DNA of 61,430 bases, taken from assembly GCA_020851655.1 (NCBI GenBank), contig JADZCI010000065.1:1-61430 (forward strand), read 5' to 3'. The stretch comes from Bryobacterales bacterium (GTDB taxonomy: Bacteria > Acidobacteriota > Terriglobia > Bryobacterales > Bryobacteraceae). The notes beneath the pieces are model-generated. The model was not told where the DNA came from. It worked only from the letters and a program-made list of their open reading frames with translations, and did not search any database. The number at the start of each line of letters is the position of its first letter. Position 1 is the stretch's first letter. Shown here piece by piece: positions 25,350 to 32,744 of this stretch. The position numbers were made by a program, and so were the translations under genes.

Positions 25350-25763
25350 ATGGCTTTTGAAATTGTAGAGCGCGAGTCCAGTGGCGTCACGATTCTGGAT
25401 CTCAGTGGCCGGCTGGTGGCTGGAGAAAGCAGCGGAGCGGTTCGGGAGAAGCTCTCGGAATTGGCGGCCGCCGGAAAGAACCAAGTGGTTCTGAACATGG
25501 CTGGCGTGGATCATATCGATTCTTCCGGCCTCGGCACCCTGGTGATGTGCCACACCACGTTGAATCGCGCGGGCGGCGGGCTCCGGCTGTATAACCTGAC
25601 GACGCGCAGTCTTCAGCTCCTGGTGCTGACGAAGCTGGCCACAATTTTCGAACTGTTTGATGACCAGGCCAACGCGGTGAACAGTTTCTTCCCAGGCCGG
25701 GAAATCAGGCGTTTCGACATCCTCAGCTTTGTCGAGTCCCAAAAGGTCAAACGGCACGGCTGA
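25350..25763 (+). CDS. STAS-domain anti-sigma factor antagonist
   Basis: A 137-residue protein whose first 110 residues form a STAS domain of the SpoIIAA/RsbV type. The phosphorylation loop is intact: HIDSSGLGTL with Ser58 as the expected phospho-acceptor. Such proteins release sigma factors or other targets by binding a HPK-like anti-sigma kinase; no such kinase or sigma gene is adjacent. A C-terminal tail of about 25 residues (GREIRRFDILSFVESQK) extends beyond the usual domain. AGGAG precedes the ATG by 8 nt. Its TGA overlaps the ATG of the next gene by one base, so the two are probably co-translated. Confidence 0.88.
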   Translation: MAFEIVERESSGVTILDLSGRLVAGESSGAVREKLSELAAAGKNQVVLNMAGVDHIDSSGLGTLVMCHTTLNRAGGGLRLYNLTTRSLQLLVLTKLATIFELFDDQANAVNSFFPGREIRRFDILSFVESQKVKRHG

Positions 25764-27037
25764 TGCGCCTGGTCGTGGTGGGAGGCGTCGCCGCGGGGTT
25801 GAGCGCCGCCTCGCGCGCCCGCCGGATGGACAAGAGTCTCGAAATCGTTGTCCTCGAGAAGGGGGGCCGCATTTCGTACGGCGCCTGCGGCCTGCCCTAT
25901 TTCATTGAGGGGCAGGTGGAGTCCGCCGGCCAATTGACGGTCATGACGCCGGACGTGTTCGAGCGGGACCGTGACATACGGATCCGCCTGAACGCCGAGG
26001 TGGTGGCCATCCAGCATTCGCGGCGTGAGGTCGTGCTGGCCGGCGGTGAGCGCATGCACTACGATCAACTGGTCTGGGGCGCCGGGGCCGTGCCGCAGCG
26101 CTGGAACGATCCGCGAGCGTTCTCGTTTCACACGGACGCCGATGCCGAAAGGCTACAGGATTTCCTCCAGTCCGGGCGGCGCCGGACCGCCGCGGTAGTC
26201 GGCGGCGGCTACATCGGCCTTGAGCTGGCGACTGCGCTGCGAGCTCGGGGATTGGCGGTTACGGTTTTCGAAGCCCGCTCGCACCTCCTGCACTGGGAAG
26301 ATGTCGAGCTGACGAACGCCCTGCTCAAGCGGTTGGAAGAGTGCCGCATTGCGGTTTACTTCAACAGAGCGGTGAAGAGCGTCGAGGAAACCGGCTGCGA
26401 CCTGGCGATAATCGCAACCGGGCTCAAACCGAACGTCGCCGTACCGGCCGAAGCGGGCGTGGAGTTGGGCCGCACCGGCGCAATACGTACGGACGACCGG
26501 ACACAAACGAACCTCCACGGCTTGTACGCGGCGGGTGATTGCGCCGAGTCCAGGCACCTGGTGACCGGGCGTCCAGTGTGGGTGCCGCTCGGGCCGCTGG
26601 CTAACAAGATGGGCCGGGTTGCCGGCGCCAATGCGGCGGGACACCGGGAAACGTTCGCGGGTGTTGTGGGAACGTCCATTGTCCGCGTAGGCGGCCTTGG
26701 CGTGGCCATGACCGGGCTTTCCCAGGAGCAGGCGAAGCGGGAAGGCTTTGTCCCGGCGCGGGTCCGCATCGAGGCGCTCAACAAGCCCAGGTACTTTCGC
26801 GGACGGCCCATCGCCGTCGAACTGATTGCCGACCGGAACTCGCACCGGTTGATTGGCGGTTCCGTGGCTGGCGACGAAGACGTCGCGGGACGCATCAATG
26901 TCATTGCCACGGCGGTCAGCGCCGGGATGAAGGCCGATGACTTTGCCGTGCTCGATCTTGCCTACGCGCCGCCGTTTGCCACCGTCATGGACCCGCTTCT
27001 GATTGCCGGTCAGCAACTGGTCAAGTTGTTACACTGA
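25763..27037 (+). CDS. FAD/NAD(P)-dependent CoA-disulfide reductase-like oxidoreductase
   Basis: A 424-residue member of the single-cysteine pyridine nucleotide-disulfide oxidoreductases. The FAD site is VVVGGVAAGLSAASRARR, and the redox Cys42 lies in SYGACGLPYF, the position used by CoA-disulfide reductases and NADH oxidases. The NAD(P) site is VVGGGYIGLELATALR, the second FAD motif is GLYAAGDCAE, and the dimerisation domain occupies about 300-424. Cytoplasmic; likely keeps a small thiol or polysulfide reduced. Its context with a thioredoxin-fold gene 4 nt downstream supports a thiol-redox role. The exact substrate (CoA disulfide, polysulfide, O2) is open. Confidence 0.88.
   Translation: MRLVVVGGVAAGLSAASRARRMDKSLEIVVLEKGGRISYGACGLPYFIEGQVESAGQLTVMTPDVFERDRDIRIRLNAEVVAIQHSRREVVLAGGERMHYDQLVWGAGAVPQRWNDPRAFSFHTDADAERLQDFLQSGRRRTAAVVGGGYIGLELATALRARGLAVTVFEARSHLLHWEDVELTNALLKRLEECRIAVYFNRAVKSVEETGCDLAIIATGLKPNVAVPAEAGVELGRTGAIRTDDRTQTNLHGLYAAGDCAESRHLVTGRPVWVPLGPLANKMGRVAGANAAGHRETFAGVVGTSIVRVGGLGVAMTGLSQEQAKREGFVPARVRIEALNKPRYFRGRPIAVELIADRNSHRLIGGSVAGDEDVAGRINVIATAVSAGMKADDFAVLDLAYAPPFATVMDPLLIAGQQLVKLLH
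27030..27035 (+). promoter_or_regulatory. Candidate -10 hexamer for a leaderless mRNA
   Basis: TACACT ends six bases before the ATG at 27042 and overlaps the end of the previous gene. The same hexamer and spacing occur before argS and the gene at 6401. Alternatively the gene is simply read through from upstream. Confidence 0.3.
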
Positions 27038-27041
27038 ACTT

Positions 27042-27524
27042 ATGTCGAGGGGCACGCGGCAAACGCTGGATGCGGGGAAGGCAGCGCCGGACTTTCGTCT
27101 CGAAAGCCTTGAAGGTGGAACCGTGGTCCTCAGCGAGATGCTCAAGGCCGGTCCGGTGGTTCTGGCGTTCTACAAGGTATCCTGTCCGACCTGCCAGCTA
27201 ACGATCCCCTTTCTGAACCGGCTTCACAGCGCCGGAGTGCAGGCGCTGGCAATCAGCCAGAATCCTCCGGAATTGACGGCGCAATTCAACCGTGAGTACC
27301 GGGTCGAGGCGCCGACCTTGCTGGACAAGTCCGAGGAGGGCTACCCGGTGAGCAATGCGTACGGCTTGACCCACGTGCCCTCCCTGTTCCTGGTCGGCAC
27401 CGATGGAAAGGTCACGTGGACCTCGGCCAGTTTTATCAAGAGAGAATTAGAGGACCTGGGCGGAAGGGTCGGCGTCGAGATTTTCCAGCCCGGCGATCGT
27501 GTTCCAGACTTCAAGGGCGGTTGA
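27042..27524 (+). CDS. Thioredoxin-fold (AhpC/TSA- or TlpA-like) redoxin
   Basis: A 160-residue thioredoxin-fold protein with the beginning typical of redoxins (DAGKAAPDFRLESLEGG). Its active site is SCPTC (Cys48, Cys51) at the start of the first helix, followed by VPSLFLVGTDG with the cis-Pro before the substrate-binding strand. No signal peptide, so probably cytoplasmic. The CxxC points to disulfide exchange or a peroxiredoxin of the atypical kind. ATG 27042 is 4 nt beyond the reductase gene; an in-frame upstream start at 27003 would overlap it and adds non-conserved residues. Its C-terminus has an unusual repeat of the redoxin opening (QPGDRVPDFKGG). Confidence 0.82.
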   Translation: MSRGTRQTLDAGKAAPDFRLESLEGGTVVLSEMLKAGPVVLAFYKVSCPTCQLTIPFLNRLHSAGVQALAISQNPPELTAQFNREYRVEAPTLLDKSEEGYPVSNAYGLTHVPSLFLVGTDGKVTWTSASFIKRELEDLGGRVGVEIFQPGDRVPDFKGG

Positions 27525-27583
27525 AGCTCGAAGAATTGAGCTTCCGGTCGGAAGCGAGACATCATCTAGACTGAGGGGAAGAG

Positions 27584-28093
27584 ATGCCATCGAGAATTAG
27601 CGAAGTTCTGTCCGGTGCGGCGGCCATTGCCAAGGGCATGAGCACCACCTTCAAGGAGATGCTCAATCCCACGCTGACCGATCTCTATCCGGATGCGCCT
27701 CCCGTGCTGCAGGAGCGGTATCGCGGTTTGCACGTGCTTCAGCGCGATGAAAACGGTTTGGAAAAGTGCGTGGCCTGTTTCCTGTGTTCAGCCGCTTGCC
27801 CCACCAACTGCATCTATATCGTCGCGGCGGATAACACGGCGCAGGAACGGATCAGCGGCGGAGAACGGTACGCGAAGATCTACAACATCGATTACAGCCG
27901 CTGCATCTTCTGCGGGTACTGTGTCGAGGCGTGCCCGACGGACGCGATCACGCACGGGCATGGCTTTGAAATGGCGAGCTACGATACGTCGACGCTGGTG
28001 TATCGCAAGGAAAAGTTGCTGGCGCCGCTTCCGGCGGGCGTAACAGGCAGATTCAGGCTCGAGGAACCGGTGCTGGCCGAATCCGGCCATTAA
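27584..28093 (+). CDS. nuoI: NADH-quinone oxidoreductase subunit I
   Basis: A 169-residue 8Fe ferredoxin-like subunit of respiratory complex I. Two [4Fe-4S] motifs are present: CVACFLCSAACPTNC (first Cys at residue 62) and CIFCGYCVEACPTDAI. Between them lies the NuoI-typical GERYAKIYNIDYSRC. The N-terminal part (ITK-like amphipathic helix, IAKGMSTTFKEML) matches TYKY/NuoI. GAGGGG precedes the ATG. No other nuo gene is in view, so either it belongs to a split complex I or it is a second copy. It converges with the histidine kinase gene, overlapping at the stop codons by 4 nt. Confidence 0.92.
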   Translation: MPSRISEVLSGAAAIAKGMSTTFKEMLNPTLTDLYPDAPPVLQERYRGLHVLQRDENGLEKCVACFLCSAACPTNCIYIVAADNTAQERISGGERYAKIYNIDYSRCIFCGYCVEACPTDAITHGHGFEMASYDTSTLVYRKEKLLAPLPAGVTGRFRLEEPVLAESGH

Positions 28094-29439
28094 CTACTAC
28101 AGGCGAGTTCCGGTTCGCGCGCGGCGACTGAGGGCAGGACAACCCGGAACAGGGCGCCGCCGCCTGGTGCGGCCAGCGCCTCAATCGTCCCCTGGTGCCC
28201 TTCGACGATGGTGCGCGCGATTGCCAAGCCCAAGCCCACACCTCCTCCCACGGTGCGAGCCCGGTCGGCGCGGTAGAAGCGGTCAAAGATGTGGGGAACA
28301 TGCTCGGGACTGATGCCGATTCCCGAGTCCTCAACTTCCAGAACACACTGATTTGGACCAGCCTCGAACCGTAGGGCTACTCGTCCGCCTTCGGGAGTGA
28401 ACTTGACCGCGTTATCGATAAGGATCATCACAAGCCGCCGCAGCGCGCTTTCGTCCGCCCAGATCAAGCCCGTCCGGCTTGGGACGTTCCACTCCAGGAC
28501 GATCTGCTTGGCTTCAGCGAGAGGCGAAACGGCTTCTCGCATCGCCCCGACCACGGTGCCGGCGAGTATCGCATCGAACCGAAATTGCCACTGGCCGGTG
28601 TCTCCGCGCACAAGCAGCAGGAGTTCATCCAGCAGTTCGGTCATTTGCGCGCTCTCACGCAGAATCTTACGAAGGGTCTGGCGATAGCTCTCTGAGGTAC
28701 GCTCCTGGCGAACAGCCAGATCGGCTGATGCCCGAATGACCGCAACTGGCGTTCGTAGCTCATGCGCGGCATCGGCCGTGAACTGCGTTACGCTTCGCAC
28801 GGAAGACTCGATTCGTGACAGCAGTTCATTCCAGGCCTCGGCGAGACGTTGCAGCTCATCACCTGTTGACGGCACCGTAACCCTGGCGGTCAGATCTCTG
28901 GCACTGATTGACCGGGCCTCGCGAGTCATTTTGTCCACCGGCAGCAGGGCCCGCCGCGCCAACCACCATCCACCCAATGCGGCAATGGCGATGACAACGG
29001 GCAAGAGACCGATCATGACCCACCGCAATACGGAGAGCGTCTTATCGAGGTCCTCCAGGGGAACGCTCAACTCGGCCTCGACGACGTGGCCGCGAGCCGT
29101 GAACTGCCGCCGTCTCTGGAACAGGTCCCGCCCTGCAGCTTGGTGTTCATAAAGCAGATCGCCGTTCGGAGTCCAGACGCGCAGACCGTGCCCCGCCGGC
29201 AGACCAGTGGCATACTCCCTGGCCTCCTCGCGGACGGCCGCCAGATCTCCTCCCCTGGATTCGTTTTCGATGAACTGCTCGATAGCGAGGAGCCGCTGAT
29301 CCAGCGCTTGCGCGCGATTGCTGAGCATGACCTGGCGCAGGACAAGCCAGGTACCTGCGCCAAATGCCGCCATGCCAACGGCCAATACCGCGAGGTACCA
29401 GAGAGTCAGTTTGAAACGAACGGAGCGGCGATGGCTCAC
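28090..29439 (-). CDS. Sensor histidine kinase (OmpR-type two-component system)
   Basis: A 449-residue membrane kinase. TM1 lies at about 12-35, a short periplasmic sensor at about 36-137, TM2 at about 138-160 and HAMP after it. The phospho-acceptor His226 is in AAHELRTPVAV. The ATPase domain has the N box (LIDNAVKFTPEGG), G1 (DSGIGIS), F box (FDRFYRADR) and G2 (GVGLGLAIA). GTG 29439 is chosen because it overlaps the response regulator stop as GTGA and starts with a basic N-terminus before TM1. The sensor class resembles those controlling metal or efflux genes (CusS/QseC-like), consistent with the divergent RND operon. Confidence 0.93.
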   Translation of the reverse strand: MSHRRSVRFKLTLWYLAVLAVGMAAFGAGTWLVLRQVMLSNRAQALDQRLLAIEQFIENESRGGDLAAVREEAREYATGLPAGHGLRVWTPNGDLLYEHQAAGRDLFQRRRQFTARGHVVEAELSVPLEDLDKTLSVLRWVMIGLLPVVIAIAALGGWWLARRALLPVDKMTREARSISARDLTARVTVPSTGDELQRLAEAWNELLSRIESSVRSVTQFTADAAHELRTPVAVIRASADLAVRQERTSESYRQTLRKILRESAQMTELLDELLLLVRGDTGQWQFRFDAILAGTVVGAMREAVSPLAEAKQIVLEWNVPSRTGLIWADESALRRLVMILIDNAVKFTPEGGRVALRFEAGPNQCVLEVEDSGIGISPEHVPHIFDRFYRADRARTVGGGVGLGLAIARTIVEGHQGTIEALAAPGGGALFRVVLPSVAAREPELACSS

Positions 29440-30113
29440 GCGTCCTCCTCTCGCAAGGTATATCCAACACCTCGCACGGTCCGGAGAATCCTCCTGGTTC
29501 CGGGCGGCTCGATCTTCTGGCGCAGCAGGCGGACAAACGCGTCGAGCGTATTCGCTTCGACTTCGGCTCCGAATCCCCAGACGGTATCGAGGATGATTTC
29601 GCGGGGAACCACGGCGCCGGCACGCCGCATAAGAAGTTCGAGAAGCGAGTACTCGGTTCGCGACAACGGGGTGGCTTGGCCGCCGCGCCAAACCTCGCGG
29701 GCGCCCGTATCGAGTTCCAGGTCGCCTACCTTGAGCCGCACGGGTTGAGCGATGGGGCCACGCCGGCTGACCGCGCGTACCCGGGCGAAAAAGACGTCAA
29801 AGGAGAACGGCTTGGCGAGGTAGTCGTCGGCGCCGCTGTCCAGTCCGAGCACCACGTCACGCGTCTGGTCGCGGGCGGTCAACATGAGAATCGGTGTCTG
29901 GCGCCGGTCTCTGCGAAGTCTTCGAGCGACTTCGATGCCGTCAAGCCTCGGCAACATCAGGTCCAGCACAATCAAGTCGAACGAGTAGGCCAGAGCGACC
30001 TGGAGGCCGGTTTCGCCGTCCATGGCTTCCGCAACGGCATGGCCCTCCTCTTGCAGGCCTTGCAGCAGTAGTTCCCGCATCCGCGGGTCATCCTCGATCA
30101 CCAATACCCGCAT
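29436..30113 (-). CDS. OmpR-family response regulator
   Basis: A 225-residue regulator starting MRVLVIEDD at 30113; an ATG nine codons further upstream is less likely. The receiver domain (1-115) has the acidic pair E8/D9, the phospho-acceptor D51 in VLDLMLPRLDG, the Thr of MLTARD and the Lys of LAKPF. The C-terminal winged helix (about 125-222) ends with the typical TVRGVGYTLR. It forms an operon with the kinase gene (4-nt overlap) and is divergent from the TolC-HlyD-RND genes, which it very probably activates through the symmetric repeats at 30141-30181. Confidence 0.95.
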   Translation of the reverse strand: MRVLVIEDDPRMRELLLQGLQEEGHAVAEAMDGETGLQVALAYSFDLIVLDLMLPRLDGIEVARRLRRDRRQTPILMLTARDQTRDVVLGLDSGADDYLAKPFSFDVFFARVRAVSRRGPIAQPVRLKVGDLELDTGAREVWRGGQATPLSRTEYSLLELLMRRAGAVVPREIILDTVWGFGAEVEANTLDAFVRLLRQKIEPPGTRRILRTVRGVGYTLREEDA

Positions 30114-30140
30114 CGCCACAACCTTACCATGCGGCGTCAA

Positions 30141-30181
30141 TCTGAAAATTCCCTGAAACGGGCTTTCATGTTGTTTTCAGA
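30141..30181. promoter_or_regulatory. Symmetric four-half-site operator in the divergent regulator/efflux promoter region
   Basis: Two direct copies of CTGAAA (30142-30147 and 30153-30158) are followed by two inverted copies TTTCAT (30164-30169) and TTTCAG (30175-30180). Copies within each pair are exactly 11 bp apart, and the whole is symmetric about base 30161. An 11-bp direct repeat is the usual site for an OmpR/PhoB-type dimer, so this looks like two face-to-face dimer sites in the short gap between the response regulator and the efflux operon. Assignment to the adjacent regulator is inference. Confidence 0.6.
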
Positions 30182-30186
30182 TTCAT

Positions 30187-31524
30187 TTGTTCCAATCGAT
30201 CTGTTTGCAGAGAGGCTCACGTCGAGAAACGAATCAAGGCGCACCGCGCCGGTTCTGCGCCGCCGCCACGGTGGCTATCGGCTTAGCCGCCACCTCGGCA
30301 GCGCAGCCCGCCGCGTCTCCGATGACGGTGGAGGACTGCATCCGCCAGGCGCTCGCAGTTCCGTCCGCTGTCGGCCTCGCCCGGCGGGAGCGGGAAATCG
30401 CCAGCCGTGACCGGGATCAGGTGCGAGCGGCCTTCCTGCCTCAGTCGGCAGCCACCTTCGGATCTGTCTATGCAAGCCCGTGGCGGATGGACCGAAGCAT
30501 GCCCAGCTTTGTCGCCGCAAACGGAATTCGGGAGTACACCGGCCTGGCCAGCATCTCTCAGGAGATTGATACTTCGGGAAGAATTCGGGCGGACTATGCG
30601 CGCGCCAAGGCCGGACAGGAGGCAACCGCGGCCGGTCACGCCATCGCCGAACGCGACCTGAAACGCGCCGTGGCGCAGGCTTACAACCGTCTGCTACTGG
30701 CCCGCCATCTCGTCAAGGTGGTCCGCACATCGCTGGTCGAGAGCGAGAGCTTCGAACGGCGCGTGCAGCTATTGTCGAATGCCGGGGAAGCGGCGCGGGC
30801 CGACGTCGTGAAGGCTTCCGCACAGGTCGCGTTTCTGCGGCAGTCGCTGACCTCCGCGGAACTCGCAGCGACTCTCGCGAACCAGGAACTGGCCTCCTTC
30901 TGGACTCCCGATGTCGAACCGTTGCTCAATATCGTGGACACTTTCGAGCAGGGCCTTCCTTCGCCGGAGCCAAGCCCGCCTGAGGCGCAGCCCTTTCTGC
31001 GGCGCTTCGAATTCAGGCTGTTTGATGCTCAGCAGAAAGGGTTCCAGGCTGAAGCCCGGCGGGAGAAGGCCAGACTCTTCCCTCAACTTGCTTGGACCTT
31101 TCAATACGGCCTCGACGTGAACCAGGTGGCATGGCAGAACCGGGGTTACTCCGCGTTTGCCGTCTTGAGTGTGCCGATTTTCGATTGGTTCCGCGCCATC
31201 AATGCTTCACGGCAATTCTCTCTGAAGGCCAGTCAAGTGGCCGAGACGCGCAGTCTCGCGGTGCGTGAACTGTCGCGGGAGTACCAGGCGGCGCTGGCGC
31301 GCGTGAAGCAGTTCTACGCGCAGGTGGCTCAATCCAGGAGCCAGGTCGCCTTGGCTGAAGAAGATCTGAAGCTCAGCCGCGTCCGCTACGAGGGGGGCGA
31401 AGGCGCGGCGCTGGATGTGGTGGTTGCGCAGAACCAGGTGGCGCAGGCCCGTTCAGACTATTTCTCCAGCGTCTCGAACTACCTCAACGCACGGCTGGAT
31501 CTGGAGGTCACATCCGGACGATGA
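30187..31524 (+). CDS. TolC family outer membrane efflux protein
   Basis: A 445-residue outer-membrane channel component of a tripartite efflux system. It has a signal region (RRFCAAATVAIGLAATSAAQ), then TVEDCIRQAL, the usual opening helix of OEP domains, and two OEP repeats. The end, LSRVRYEGGEGAALDVVVAQNQVAQARSD, is the typical coiled-coil hairpin. The start is uncertain: TTG 30187 keeps the signal peptide, but TTG 30205 is also possible, since the proposed operator ends only 5 nt before the first. No good ribosome site is visible for either. It overlaps the next gene by 4 nt (ATGA). Confidence 0.88.
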   Translation: MFQSICLQRGSRRETNQGAPRRFCAAATVAIGLAATSAAQPAASPMTVEDCIRQALAVPSAVGLARREREIASRDRDQVRAAFLPQSAATFGSVYASPWRMDRSMPSFVAANGIREYTGLASISQEIDTSGRIRADYARAKAGQEATAAGHAIAERDLKRAVAQAYNRLLLARHLVKVVRTSLVESESFERRVQLLSNAGEAARADVVKASAQVAFLRQSLTSAELAATLANQELASFWTPDVEPLLNIVDTFEQGLPSPEPSPPEAQPFLRRFEFRLFDAQQKGFQAEARREKARLFPQLAWTFQYGLDVNQVAWQNRGYSAFAVLSVPIFDWFRAINASRQFSLKASQVAETRSLAVRELSREYQAALARVKQFYAQVAQSRSQVALAEEDLKLSRVRYEGGEGAALDVVVAQNQVAQARSDYFSSVSNYLNARLDLEVTSGR

Positions 31525-32744
31525 CACATCGACGCATATTCTTTTGCCTCGCTGCTCTCCTTGCCGGCTGCGGGGCAAAGGAAGACGAGCCACTTAAGAC
31601 GATCGTTACGGTCCGTGTGGCCACGGCCGAAGAGTCCGATGTGCAACTGGCGATCCGCGCTCCAGCGACTGTATTTCCACGCGAGCAAGCCAATATCGCC
31701 GCGCGGATCACCGCGCCAATTCGTGAGCTCGATGCAAGAAAGGGAGATGTTGTCTCACCCGGGCAGGTCCTCGCCCGTTTGGATAACCAGGACCTTGTCG
31801 CGCAGCGGCGTGAGGCGGCGGCGGCCATAGCGGATGCGGAGGCGGCGCTCGAAAAGGTCAGCGGTGGAACCCTGCCCACGGACCTGGAACGCGCAAGAGG
31901 ACAGGTGGCGACGACGCAGGCCGCTCTTAACCAGGCGCAGAAGTTCTACGACCGCCGCAAGCAACTCTTCGAGCAAGGCGCGATTCCCAATCGCGATCTC
32001 GTCGTCAGTGAGACAGAACTGGCGCAAGCGAAGGTCACCTATGAGGTTGCCCGGCGATCGCTGGAGCTTCTCGAGACCCAGTCCGCCGAGCGCGATATCC
32101 GGATTGCCCGAAGCCGGGTTGAGCAGGCGCGCGCCCGGTTGTCGGTGATCGACGCCCAACTTGCGTTCACCGAGGTGAGGAGCCCGTTCGGCGGCACGGT
32201 TACCGAGCAGTTCGTCTTCCCGGGAGACATGGCGAAGCCGGACTCGCCGATTTTCACCGTTGCCGATTTGTCTGTGGCCGTCGCGCGCGCGCAGGTCCCC
32301 GAATCGGATGCCAATAACGTTCGCCGGGGTGCGGCCTGCTCGCTGAACCCTTCGGACCAGCCTGAAGCCAGCCTCTCCGGAAAGATAACCGTAATCAATC
32401 AAGCCGTCGATCCGGCCCGCAGGACGGTTGAGATCTGGTGCGAGATCCCCAATGGCAACCAGCAACTTCGCGCGGGTGTATTTGGTTCGCTGCGAATCGT
32501 CACCGGCTTCTTATCCAAAGCCGTGGTCGTCCCGGCTGGGGCGGTGCAGTTCGAGGAGAACTCACGGAACGGGTTCGTCATGGTGGTTGGGCCCGGCAGG
32601 AAGGCGCAAAAGCGTGTTGTGGAGACTGCGCCGGCTAGCGCTGGACGCGTGCCGATTGTGAAGGGCTTGGGCAAAGGCGACGTAGTCATTGTCGAGGGCG
32701 CGTATGGCCTTCCTGAAGGCACGGAGGTTACCTGGGCAAAATGA
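31521..32744 (+). CDS. RND efflux periplasmic adaptor (HlyD/AcrA family) lipoprotein
   Basis: A 407-residue membrane fusion protein. The lipobox LLAGC with Cys17 anchors it to the inner membrane. Domains in order: barrel-sandwich lipoyl half (PREQANIAARITAPIRELDARKGDVVSPGQVLARLD), a long alpha-hairpin (about 90-190), the returning lipoyl half (AFTEVRSPFGGTVTEQFVFPGDM), the beta-barrel and the membrane-proximal domain. It joins the TolC channel to the RND pump. The start overlaps the tolC-like gene and its end overlaps the pump gene, each by 4 nt (ATGA), showing a tightly coupled operon. Confidence 0.94.
   Translation: MTHRRIFFCLAALLAGCGAKEDEPLKTIVTVRVATAEESDVQLAIRAPATVFPREQANIAARITAPIRELDARKGDVVSPGQVLARLDNQDLVAQRREAAAAIADAEAALEKVSGGTLPTDLERARGQVATTQAALNQAQKFYDRRKQLFEQGAIPNRDLVVSETELAQAKVTYEVARRSLELLETQSAERDIRIARSRVEQARARLSVIDAQLAFTEVRSPFGGTVTEQFVFPGDMAKPDSPIFTVADLSVAVARAQVPESDANNVRRGAACSLNPSDQPEASLSGKITVINQAVDPARRTVEIWCEIPNGNQQLRAGVFGSLRIVTGFLSKAVVVPAGAVQFEENSRNGFVMVVGPGRKAQKRVVETAPASAGRVPIVKGLGKGDVVIVEGAYGLPEGTEVTWAK

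Noticed and set aside
25323..25757. N-terminal extension of the glycosidase frame on the minus strand
   Set aside because: This part is antisense to the STAS gene, and the signal peptide starts at 25322.
30129..30410. Alternative frame at the start of the TolC-like gene
   Set aside because: It would cover the operator and gives no signal peptide or OEP motif. The TTG-started frame carries both.
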